The notes under the pieces: generated by a model
Seen by the model: the letters and a program-made list of their open reading frames with translations, nothing else
Told to the model about the DNA's origin: nothing
Database searches by the model: none
Part shown: positions 1 through 7,327 of the stretch, piece by piece
Layout: the number at the start of each line of letters is the position of its first letter
Numbering within the stretch: the first letter of the stretch is position 1
NCBI RefSeq assembly: GCF_022829585.1
Contig: NZ_JAKSYC010000100.1
Location: forward strand, 1-64,000
DNA: 64,000 bases
Reading direction: 5' to 3'
Source: Methylobacterium sp. J-026
Lineage (GTDB): Bacteria > Pseudomonadota > Alphaproteobacteria > Rhizobiales > Beijerinckiaceae
Program-made: the position numbers and the translations under genes

Positions 1-141
1 CCCCCCTCTGCGGGGGAGGGTGCCCCCCGAAGGGGGTCGGGAGAGGGGAGCCCGGCTTCCGGAAGGGGCGCAGCTCTCGTGTAGGCCAGAGCTTCGTTCT
101 GCACCCTCGCTCCCCTCTCCCGACCCCTGCTGACGCAGGGG
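1..141. repeat. GC-rich palindromic intergenic repeat, copy 1 (cut by window edge)
   Basis: A left arm (CCCCCCTCTGCGGGGGAGGG, then a CCCCCGAAGGGGG hairpin and GGGAGAGGGGAGC) is answered by an inverted right arm (CTCCCCTCTCCCGACCC). The same arms recur at 5551-5713 and 17722-17895, so this is a dispersed family, not local low complexity. It lies just beyond the 3' end of the cupin gene, and a folded transcript could act as a 3' stabiliser or terminator. No coding potential is seen. Confidence 0.75.
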
Positions 142-636
142 TCAGCCCGGACCGCCGCTGCTCCGGCTCGGATCGTCGGCGGGGTCGATGTAGTTCAGCC
201 CGAACGGGCCGGAGCCGTTGACCTGCAGCTCCACCGGCTCGTCGGTGGTCCAGAGGGAATGCGGCATGTCCTCCGGCAGGTAGACGAAGCCACCCGCCGT
301 CAGCGCCGCGCCCTTCGTCCTGTCCAGGGTGCGCCCGTGCGCGTGGTAGATCGACCCCGACAGGATCGTCAGCGTCTCGGGCTTCGCATGCGTGTGCGGC
401 GCGATCACCGTGTGGGCCGGGAACTTGAGCCGCAGCACGAACGGCCCGGGCTCAGCGGGATCCCCGGCGACGCGGCTGATCAGCGTGCCCTTGGGCAGGT
501 TCGGCGGCCCCGGCTCGTAGCGGACCGACGCCGCGTCGGGCTTCACCACCATCCCGCCCGCGTCCTGGTCCGCCGCCAGGGCCGGACCGGCCGCCGCGAG
601 CAGGGCCGCAGCACCGAGCCAAAACTGTTTTCTCAT
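142..636 (-). CDS. secreted cupin-domain protein
   Basis: 164 residues. The N-terminus (MRKQFWLGAAALLAAAGPALAA) is a clear Sec signal peptide with an AxA cleavage site, so the protein is probably periplasmic. The mature part is a single cupin barrel. Motif 1 is seen as HTHAKPE (about residues 80-87) and motif 2 as PEDMPHSLW (about 120-128), giving the His/Glu ligands expected for one divalent metal. The family is ChrR-like or general Cupin_2, and members range from metal-dependent enzymes to stress-related binding proteins, so no substrate can be assigned. It stands alone, facing the palindromic repeat at its 3' end. Confidence 0.85.
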   Translation of the reverse strand: MRKQFWLGAAALLAAAGPALAADQDAGGMVVKPDAASVRYEPGPPNLPKGTLISRVAGDPAEPGPFVLRLKFPAHTVIAPHTHAKPETLTILSGSIYHAHGRTLDRTKGAALTAGGFVYLPEDMPHSLWTTDEPVELQVNGSGPFGLNYIDPADDPSRSSGGPG

Positions 637-903
637 CGCGCGCCTCCCGGATCTCTTGAGGGTTCTGTCGCGAGGGTCCAGGCCCCCCGCCCCTGTTCTG
701 GTGCAGGCACGGCGGCTTCACAGAACCGGCTGACGAAACACATCGTCGCGGGCCCGCCCGCCCATCGTGACTTTAGCCGCCTCGAACGTGCTGATGCGAG
801 TCGCGACACGCATCGCGTCCGGGCCATCCGGTACACCGCTTCCCGGCGGTGCTTGGCGGCCGCGATCTCGGTGATCGCCGCGTCGCTGACACGGGAGACC
901 CGC
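637..903. other. no recognisable gene; possible decayed toxin region
   Basis: This stretch lies between the cupin gene and the orphan antitoxin, where a RelE/ParE partner would be expected. An open frame runs on the minus strand from 920 to 633, overlapping the antitoxin end. Its translation is Arg/Ala-rich and shows no RelE, ParE or YoeB pattern I can recognise. I treat it as non-coding or the remains of a lost toxin gene. Confidence 0.3.
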
Positions 904-1125
904 TCAACGCCGCGCGGCATCGGCGATCAGATCCATCATCGCCTCGTAGGCGGCGGGCGCGACCATGTGGGCCATCACCCGGTTGTGGTTGAGGATCGCG
1001 ACCGTTTCACCCTGCGCCTCGCTCAAGACGCCGTCGGCGCTCCTCTTCAGGTCCGATACGCTGACAGCCGCGTTCGCCAGGACGGTCTGCGTCTCACGCC
1101 CCGCCGGGTGCTGCGTCGGGCACAT
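904..1125 (-). CDS. Phd/YefM (StbD-like) antitoxin, orphan and probably truncated
   Basis: 73 residues. The segment TVLANAAVSVSDLKRSADGVL followed by AILNHNRVMAHMVAPAAYEAM is the DNA-binding half of the Phd/YefM family, which represses its own operon and neutralises RelE/YoeB-type toxins. Relatives usually continue 10-15 residues further with the toxin-binding tail, but here the frame stops right after the YEAM helix. No toxin gene follows. The family start (Met-Gln-Thr-Val-Leu) corresponds here to ACG at 1090-1092, so translation would have to start 11 codons upstream at ATG 1125. It may therefore be a relic or a stand-alone repressor. Confidence 0.55.
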   Translation of the reverse strand: MCPTQHPAGRETQTVLANAAVSVSDLKRSADGVLSEAQGETVAILNHNRVMAHMVAPAAYEAMMDLIADAARR

Positions 1126-1181
1126 TCGATACCGGTTTCAGGGCCGGAATCTGGCGCGGTGCGCGAAGGCTTCAAACCACT

Positions 1182-2654
1182 TCAGATCGCCACCCGCTCC
1201 GGCGCGGTCTCGACCTGCGCGGCACCCCGCATCTCCGAGAACGCCTCGCCGACCATCAGCAGCGCCGGCCCGTCGAGGCCCGCGGCCTCGACGCGGTCGG
1301 CGAGGTCGGCCGCGGTGCCGCGCAGGGCCTGCTGGTTCGGGCGGGTGGCGTTGAAGACCAGGAGCGCCGGGGTCGAGGGGGCCAGCCCCTCCGCGACCGC
1401 CCGGGCGAGCAGCGCCCGCAGGGTGCGCTTGGGCATGTAGACCACGGTCGTGACGCTCGGATCGGCCAGCGCCCCCCAGTTCAGGTCGTCCGGGAGATCG
1501 CCGCGGCGGTCATGGCCGGTGACGAACTGGAGCCGGCGCGCGGCGTCGCGATGGGTCAGGGACAGGCCGAGGGAGGCCGCCGCCCCCTGCGCCGCCGAGA
1601 CCCCCGGCACCACGGTGACCGGGATGCCGGCGGCCCGGCAGGCCTCGATCTCCTCGCCGGCCCGGCCGAAGACCAGCGGATCGCCGGATTTGAGCCGCAC
1701 CACCTGCTTGCCCGTGCGGGCGAGCTGCACCATCAGCGCGTTGATGTCGTCCTGGCGGCAGGACGGGCCGTGGCCGGTCTTGCCGACCAGCATCGTCCGC
1801 GCCTCGCGGCGGGCGTAGTCCAGGATCTCGGGAGCGACGAGGTCGTCGTACAGGATCACGTCGGCGTTGCGGAGCGCCCGGAGCGCCTTGAGGGTCAGGA
1901 GTTCCGCGTCCCCGGGGCCGGCCCCAACCAGCGTCACCGCACCGCCCTTCGGTGCGGCCTCGGTCTCCCCGAGCAGCTCGGCGAGGTCCTGCTCCGAGGG
2001 TGCCCGGTCGGGCTCCGCGAAGGCGCGCTCGGTGAAGCGCTCCCAGAAGACGCGCCGTTCGGCGAACCCGTGGAAGCGCGCCGTGACGCCGTCACGCCAG
2101 TCCCGGGCGGCCGCGACCCAGCGGGCGAAGCCCTGGGGCAGCATCGCCTCAATCCGGGCCCGCACGGTCTGGCCGAAGACCGGGGCGGCGCCCTCCGTGG
2201 AGATGCCCACCACCAGCGGCGAACGGTTGACGATGGCGCCGAACTTCACGTCGCAGAGATGCGGCCGGTCGACCGCGTTGACGATGGCCCCGGCCCCGCG
2301 GGCAGCCACCACGAAGGCGACGCACTCGGCCTCGTCCTCCAGGGCGCCGATGCAGAAGGCCGCGCCCCAGAGGTCGTCGGGGGTCCAGGCGCGCTCGTGC
2401 AGCACCACCTGCCCGTCGACGATCTCGCCCGGGACCGCGCGCAGCTCCTCGCCGGGCTCGGGGGCGTAGACGTCGACATGGGCGCCGGCCGCGGCCAGCA
2501 CCTTCACCTTCCAGGGTGCCCCGCCGGAGGAGCCGGCCAGGACCACGCGCTTGCCGCGCAGGGGCACGAAGACGGGCAGCACCGCCAGCGGCTCCAGGCC
2601 GGCGGCCTTGGTCTCGCGGGGCGCGCGGGCGGCGCGCAGGGGGGTATCGGTCAC
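1182..2654 (-). CDS. cysG: siroheme synthase (CysG): precorrin-2 dehydrogenase/ferrochelatase plus uroporphyrinogen-III methyltransferase
   Basis: 490 residues. The N-terminal half is the Rossmann-fold dehydrogenase/ferrochelatase module (residues about 25-240, with VVLAGSSGGAPWKVKVLAAAG as the nucleotide loop). The C-terminal half (about 245-480) is the SAM-dependent uroporphyrinogen-III C-methyltransferase: VTLVGAGPGDAELLTLKA, then RLKSGDPLVFGRAGEE and VPGVSAAQGAAA. Together they convert uroporphyrinogen III to siroheme, the cofactor of the nitrite reductase encoded upstream on the same strand. It follows nasA after 139 bases and is probably part of the nitrate assimilation unit. It could also serve sulfite reductase. 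Confidence 0.96.
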   Translation of the reverse strand: MTDTPLRAARAPRETKAAGLEPLAVLPVFVPLRGKRVVLAGSSGGAPWKVKVLAAAGAHVDVYAPEPGEELRAVPGEIVDGQVVLHERAWTPDDLWGAAFCIGALEDEAECVAFVVAARGAGAIVNAVDRPHLCDVKFGAIVNRSPLVVGISTEGAAPVFGQTVRARIEAMLPQGFARWVAAARDWRDGVTARFHGFAERRVFWERFTERAFAEPDRAPSEQDLAELLGETEAAPKGGAVTLVGAGPGDAELLTLKALRALRNADVILYDDLVAPEILDYARREARTMLVGKTGHGPSCRQDDINALMVQLARTGKQVVRLKSGDPLVFGRAGEEIEACRAAGIPVTVVPGVSAAQGAAASLGLSLTHRDAARRLQFVTGHDRRGDLPDDLNWGALADPSVTTVVYMPKRTLRALLARAVAEGLAPSTPALLVFNATRPNQQALRGTAADLADRVEAAGLDGPALLMVGEAFSEMRGAAQVETAPERVAI

Positions 2655-2793
2655 GGCTTTGTCCTGAAGTCTGCCTCGTGCCGGTCATCCCGCCGGACAC
2701 CCTCGTCCTGGGGCGCCGCTTCGCGTCCGCACCCCAAGAGGAGGGGCTGGCGGGACGGGCCGATCGGTCCTCACCGGCGAATATACCAAACAA

Positions 2794-5490
2794 TCACGCC
2801 GCGCGGGCGGTTTGCCCGGCGAGCATCTTGCGGATCTCCGGTATGCAGGAGCCGCAATTCGTGCCGGCCTTGCAGGCGGCGCCCACCGTCTCCACGGATC
2901 CGGCCCCCGCGGCGATCGTCGCGGTGATCACGTCGGCGCCGACCCCGTGACAGGCGCAGACCACGGGCCCCGCCGAGGCGGTCGCGGCCCGGCCCGAGAG
3001 CAGCGCCCGGCGCTCGGCGGTCTCGGGTTCCTCGGCGGCGAACAGGGCCTTGGCCGCCTCCCAGTCCGGCCGCTCCGCCGCCGGCGCGTAGGCGAGGCAC
3101 GCGACGAGGCGCGCGCCGTCATAGACCGCGCAGCGGTACCGGTCCCGGGCGTGATCGGCATATTCCGCCAGTTCGCAGCCCGCCAGGGCCTCGCTCTGGA
3201 TCAGGCCGCGCACCATCAGCGCCACGGCCCGGGAGCTGTCCTGCGTGGCGAACTGCACGCCCCAGCCGCCGGTGATCGCCGCCCGCGCCCACCACCAGCC
3301 CTCGGGCAGATCCACCTGCCGGCGGGTCATCAGGAAGCCGCGGGCCCGGTAGGCCACCGGCGCCACGGCGGCCGGCGTCGCCTTCAGCTCGGGCTGGCCG
3401 GACACCGGATCGGGCATGCCGCGCACCAGGGCGCCGACCCGGGCCCGCGACGCGAAGGCGCCGCCCCAGTGCATCGGCATGAACACGTTGCCCGGCACCA
3501 CCGTGTCGGTGACCGTCACCTCCAGCTCCGCCTCGCCGTGCGCGGTGGTCAGCCGCGCGATGCCGCCGTCGGCGAGGCCATGGGCCGCCGCGTCGTCCGG
3601 GTGGACCTCGACGAACGGGACCGCGCGGTGTGCGGACAGGCGCTGGCTCTTCCCGGTTCGGGTCATGGTGTGCCAGTGGTCGCGCACCCGGCCGGTGTTG
3701 AGCACGAACGGGAACGCCTCCGAGACCGCCAGGGCGAGGCCGGGCGGCTGCACCGCCACGAAGCGGGCCCTCTGGTCGAACGTGTAGAAGCGCCCGTCGC
3801 CGAACAGCCGGGCCTTGCCCTGCGGGGCGCCGCGCGGCCCGGAGCGCTTCGGGATCGGCCACTGCACCGGCAGGTTCACGTCGTAGGCGGCCTCGCTGAG
3901 GTCGGCGAGCGCGCCGAGATCGAAGTCGCGCGTGCCGTTGTTCTCGTAGGCCGAGAGCCCGGCATGCTCGCGGAAGATCGCGGCGGCGGAGTCGAACGCG
4001 AAGGCCCGGCCGTGGCCGAGCCGGCGGCCGACCTCCGCCAGCACCGCCCAGTCGGGGCGGGCCTCGCCGGGGCTGTCGAGGAAGCGGCGCTGGCGGGAGA
4101 TCCGCCGCTCGGAATTGGTGACGGTGCCGTCCTTCTCGCCCCAGCCCTGCGCGGGCAGCAGCACCGTCGTCTTGCCGAGGCCGCGGGCCGTGTCGGAATC
4201 CGCCACCGCCTCGGAGACCACGTAGAGGTCGAGACCGCCGAGCGCATCCCGGATCAGGTCGGCCCGCGGCATCGAGACCAGCGGGTTGGTGCCCATCACC
4301 CAGAGGGCCTTGATCTTGCCCTTGGCGACCGCCTCGAACAGGGCGACCGCCTTCATGCCCTCGCCGGTGATGATCCGGGGGGCGCCCCAGAAGCGGCGCA
4401 CCCGGTCGACCTCCTCGGGGGCGAAGTGCATGTGCGCGGCCAGCATGTTGGCTAGCCCGCCGACCTCGCGCCCGCCCATGGCGTTGGGCTGGCCGGTCAG
4501 CGAGAACGGCCCCATCCCGGTCTCGCCGATGCGGCCGGTGATCAGATGGCAGTTAATGATGCTGTTGCCCTTGTCGGTCCCCTGTGCCGACTGGTTCACC
4601 CCCTGCGAGAAGGCCGTGACCACCCGGCGGGTGCCGGAAAACAGGGCGTAGAACGCCGCGATGTCGGCCTCCGGCACCCCCGTCGCGGCGGCGACGGCCG
4701 CGGCGTCCGGTGCGATCAGGCGGGCGCGCTCCAGGGCGCCGTCGAGCCCGGCCGTGTGGGACTCCACGAAGGCGCGATCGCGAAACCCGTTATCCGACAG
4801 GTAGACGAGGAGCCCCGAGAACAGGGCCACGTCGGTGCCCGGCCGGATCCCGAGGAACAGGTCGGATTCCTGCGCGGTCTGGGTCCGGCGGGGGTCGATC
4901 ACCACGAACTTGGTGCCCCGCCTTGCCTTCGCGTCGGCCATGCGCCGGAACAGGACCGGATGGCACCAGGCGGTGTTGGAGCCGACCAGCACGATCAGGT
5001 CGGCCTCGTCGAGATCCTCGTAGCAGCCCGGCACGGTGTCGGAGCCGAAGGCCCGGCGGTGGGCCGCGACCGCGCTCGACATGCACAGCCGCGAATTGGT
5101 GTCCACGTGCGGCGTGCCGATGAAGCCCTTCGCGAGCTTGTTGGCGACGTAGTAATCCTCGGTGAGCAATTGCCCCGAGAGGTAGAAGGCGATGGCGTCC
5201 GGCCCGTGCTCATCGGCAACCGCGCGGAGCTTTCCCACCACGGTGTCGAGGGCCGCGTCCCATGAGACCCGCGTCCCGTCGACCTGTGGGTGGAGCAGGC
5301 GGTTCTCCAGCGACAGGGTCTCGCCCAGCGCCGAGCCCTTGGAGCACAGGCGGCCGTAATTGGCCGGGTGCTCGGCATCGCCCGCGATGGCGGCGCCCCC
5401 CTGCCCGTCCGGTGTCGCGAGCACGCCGCATCCGACCCCGCAATAGGGGCAGGTGGTCCGCACTGCCGGGTCTGCCACGGGCTGAAGCAT
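2794..5490 (-). CDS. nasA: assimilatory nitrate reductase, catalytic molybdopterin subunit with C-terminal [2Fe-2S] domain
   Basis: 898 residues, cytoplasmic (no Tat or Sec signal), reducing nitrate to nitrite. The N-terminal [4Fe-4S] ligands are Cys14, Cys17, Cys21 (CPYCGVGC) and Cys49 (RLCSKG). The Mo-coordinating cysteine of the NapA/NasA type is Cys136 in NSRLCMSSAV. Molybdopterin oxidoreductase and dinucleotide-binding domains follow. The last 55 residues form a BFD-like [2Fe-2S] domain (Cys845/847 and Cys879/882), as in NasA-type but not NapA enzymes; it receives electrons from a flavoprotein. It is separated from the upstream reductase gene by a palindromic repeat. A weak GG-N10-GC element lies at 5527-5542, too common in this GC content to be called. 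Confidence 0.96.
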   Translation of the reverse strand: MLQPVADPAVRTTCPYCGVGCGVLATPDGQGGAAIAGDAEHPANYGRLCSKGSALGETLSLENRLLHPQVDGTRVSWDAALDTVVGKLRAVADEHGPDAIAFYLSGQLLTEDYYVANKLAKGFIGTPHVDTNSRLCMSSAVAAHRRAFGSDTVPGCYEDLDEADLIVLVGSNTAWCHPVLFRRMADAKARRGTKFVVIDPRRTQTAQESDLFLGIRPGTDVALFSGLLVYLSDNGFRDRAFVESHTAGLDGALERARLIAPDAAAVAAATGVPEADIAAFYALFSGTRRVVTAFSQGVNQSAQGTDKGNSIINCHLITGRIGETGMGPFSLTGQPNAMGGREVGGLANMLAAHMHFAPEEVDRVRRFWGAPRIITGEGMKAVALFEAVAKGKIKALWVMGTNPLVSMPRADLIRDALGGLDLYVVSEAVADSDTARGLGKTTVLLPAQGWGEKDGTVTNSERRISRQRRFLDSPGEARPDWAVLAEVGRRLGHGRAFAFDSAAAIFREHAGLSAYENNGTRDFDLGALADLSEAAYDVNLPVQWPIPKRSGPRGAPQGKARLFGDGRFYTFDQRARFVAVQPPGLALAVSEAFPFVLNTGRVRDHWHTMTRTGKSQRLSAHRAVPFVEVHPDDAAAHGLADGGIARLTTAHGEAELEVTVTDTVVPGNVFMPMHWGGAFASRARVGALVRGMPDPVSGQPELKATPAAVAPVAYRARGFLMTRRQVDLPEGWWWARAAITGGWGVQFATQDSSRAVALMVRGLIQSEALAGCELAEYADHARDRYRCAVYDGARLVACLAYAPAAERPDWEAAKALFAAEEPETAERRALLSGRAATASAGPVVCACHGVGADVITATIAAGAGSVETVGAACKAGTNCGSCIPEIRKMLAGQTARAA

Positions 5491-5550
5491 GGCTGGGTCC
5501 TCGAAAGTCTCGTGTCCGACGGCGCCCGCAAGAGGCGGGCCGCGTGCTTC

Positions 5551-5713
5551 CTCCCCCCTCTGCGGGGGAGGGTGGCCCCCGCGTCGGCGAGGGTCGGGAG
5601 AGGGGAGCGCCGGATCCGGAGGGGTCGCGTCGGAAGCCAGATCCTGAACCGTCGCGCTGCCCCTCTCCCGCCCCGCATCCGCCGGGCACCCTCCCCCACA
5701 GAGGGGGGAGGGT
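5551..5713. repeat. GC-rich palindromic intergenic repeat, copy 2
   Basis: Left arm CTCCCCCCTCTGCGGGGGAG with GGGTCGGGAGAGGGGAGC, right arm GCCCCTCTCCCG and CACCCTCCCCCACAGAGGGG, so the element can fold into a long imperfect hairpin of about 160 bases. It matches the elements at 1-141 and 17722-17895. It sits inside the nitrate assimilation cluster between the Fe-S/FAD reductase and nasA and could set the relative expression of the two by mRNA processing or partial termination. Confidence 0.8.
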
Positions 5714-5722
5714 TTTGGCTGA

Positions 5723-7327
5723 TCAGTACACGTCGGCCTGGTAGCGCCCGGCCTTCTTCAGCGCGGCGAAATATGCCACCGCATCCTCGGGGTTCTTGCC
5801 GCCGTGGCTGGCCGCCACGTCGATGATCGCCCGCTCCACGTCCTTAGCCATGCGCTTGGCATCGCCGCAGACGTAGAAATGCGCGCCGCCCTCCAGCCAC
5901 TTCCATAGCTCGGCGCCGTTCTCGCGCATCCGGTCCTGGACGTAGGTCTTCTCCGTCCCGTCCCGGGACCAGGCGAGCGACAGGCGGGTGAGCACCTTGT
6001 CGTCCTTCAGCCTGGTCAGCTCGTCCTTGTAGAAGAAGTCCGAGGCCTGCCGCTGATGGCCGTAGAACAGCCAGTTCCGGCCGGATGCCTGCGTCGCGGC
6101 GCGCTCGCGCAAAAACGCCCGGAACGGCGCGATGCCGGTGCCGGGGCCGCACATGATCACGTCCTTCGATAGGTCGGCCGGCAGCCCGAAGCCGTGGGCC
6201 TTCTGGAGGTAGACCTTGACCCGGGTCTGCTCGGGGAGTCGCTCGCCGAGATGGGTCGAGGCCACCCCGAGCCGCAGCCGCGAGCGGTGGTTGTAGCGCA
6301 CCGCGTCCACCGTTAGGGACACGCGACCGACATCCACCTTGGGTGAGGACGAGATCGAGTAGAGGCGCGGCTGGAGCTCGTCCAGCGCCTCCAGGAAGAC
6401 CTCCGCGTCGGGCCGCGCGCCGGGGAACTTGTGCAGGGCGCCGAGCACGTCGAGATAGGCGGCGTCGCCGTCGGGATCCTCGCCGGAGGCCAGAGCCTGC
6501 GCTTTCTTGCGGGCCGCCCCCGAGGTGAGGAGCGACAGGAGCTGGTAGAGATTGTCCGGTGCCGCGCCCAGGGCGTAGTTGATCAGCAGGTGCTCGCGCA
6601 GGGTCCTGGCGCCGATGACCCGTTCCGGGCGGGCGCCCAGCTCGGCGATCACCGCGTCCACCAGCGCCGGGGCGTTGGCGGGGAACAGGCCCAGGGAATC
6701 GCCGACCTCGTACCGGATCGGCGTGTCGTCGAGGCCGATCTCGATATGCCACGTCTCCTTCTCGCCGCCCGGCTCGTTGAGGCGGCGGCGGGACAGGAAC
6801 AGCGCCTCCACCGGGTTCTCGCGGCAATAGCCGAGCGGCCCGAGATCGGTGGCGGCCGTCGGGGACTTGTCGTCCGCCTTCGGGGCAGCGGGTGCGCCGG
6901 AGGCGGCGCCGAATTCCTCCTCCAGCTTCTTGAGCATGCGCAGGGTCTCCTTGCCGCCGGGCTGGCAAAGATTCAGGCGCGCCTCGTTCTTGAGGAAGAT
7001 CGCGTTGGCATAGTCGGCGCAGTTGTAGCCGCACTGGCCGCAATCCTGCTGGGCCATGGCGGCCATGAGCTTCTGCGGCTCGGGCCGGTCCTTGGCCATG
7101 TCCATCCGGTCGCCGATCGGGACGGAGGGGTCGTGCCAGGGTGCATCGTCGTTGTCGGCCAGCCGCGGGCCGCCGGGCGGGGCCTCACCCGGCGCCAGCG
7201 CGGTGGCACCCGCGACGGCCGGGCCGAGGAGCGCCGCGAAGTAGCCCGAGAGCCAAGCGCGCTGGTCCTCGTTGAACGGGGCGGTCTCGGGGATCAGGAC
7301 GAGGGGCGGCGAGACGTGCTGGCTCAT
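5723..7327 (-). CDS. CysJ-like NADPH/FAD reductase with an N-terminal Fe-S domain in place of flavodoxin
   Basis: 534 residues from ATG 7327. Residues 1-75 carry a short motif (FNEDQRAWLSGYFAALLG) and a Pro/Ala linker. Residues about 90-125 are a putative [4Fe-4S] domain of the FeS/RnfB type: DCGQCGYNC, then YANAIFLKNEARLNLCQPGG. From about 160 the protein is a CysJ/cytochrome P450 reductase module: FAD domain with RLYSISSSP, then the NADPH domain with MCGPGTGIAPFRAFL and VCGDAKRMAKDV, ending YQADVY. The FMN flavodoxin domain of true CysJ is absent. The start codon overlaps the nirA stop by 4 bases, so it is very likely the electron donor to that siroheme enzyme. A role with sulfite reductase is the alternative. 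Confidence 0.9.
   Translation of the reverse strand: MSQHVSPPLVLIPETAPFNEDQRAWLSGYFAALLGPAVAGATALAPGEAPPGGPRLADNDDAPWHDPSVPIGDRMDMAKDRPEPQKLMAAMAQQDCGQCGYNCADYANAIFLKNEARLNLCQPGGKETLRMLKKLEEEFGAASGAPAAPKADDKSPTAATDLGPLGYCRENPVEALFLSRRRLNEPGGEKETWHIEIGLDDTPIRYEVGDSLGLFPANAPALVDAVIAELGARPERVIGARTLREHLLINYALGAAPDNLYQLLSLLTSGAARKKAQALASGEDPDGDAAYLDVLGALHKFPGARPDAEVFLEALDELQPRLYSISSSPKVDVGRVSLTVDAVRYNHRSRLRLGVASTHLGERLPEQTRVKVYLQKAHGFGLPADLSKDVIMCGPGTGIAPFRAFLRERAATQASGRNWLFYGHQRQASDFFYKDELTRLKDDKVLTRLSLAWSRDGTEKTYVQDRMRENGAELWKWLEGGAHFYVCGDAKRMAKDVERAIIDVAASHGGKNPEDAVAYFAALKKAGRYQADVY

Noticed and set aside
633..920. Possible toxin gene after the Phd/YefM antitoxin
   Set aside because: Right size and position for RelE/ParE, and a short stretch (SDAAITEIAA) faintly recalls ParE, but the rest is unlike any toxin and codon use is poor.
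5527..5542. GG-N10-GC element before nasA
   Set aside because: Only the dinucleotides and part of the -12 box fit; in this GC content such matches are frequent.
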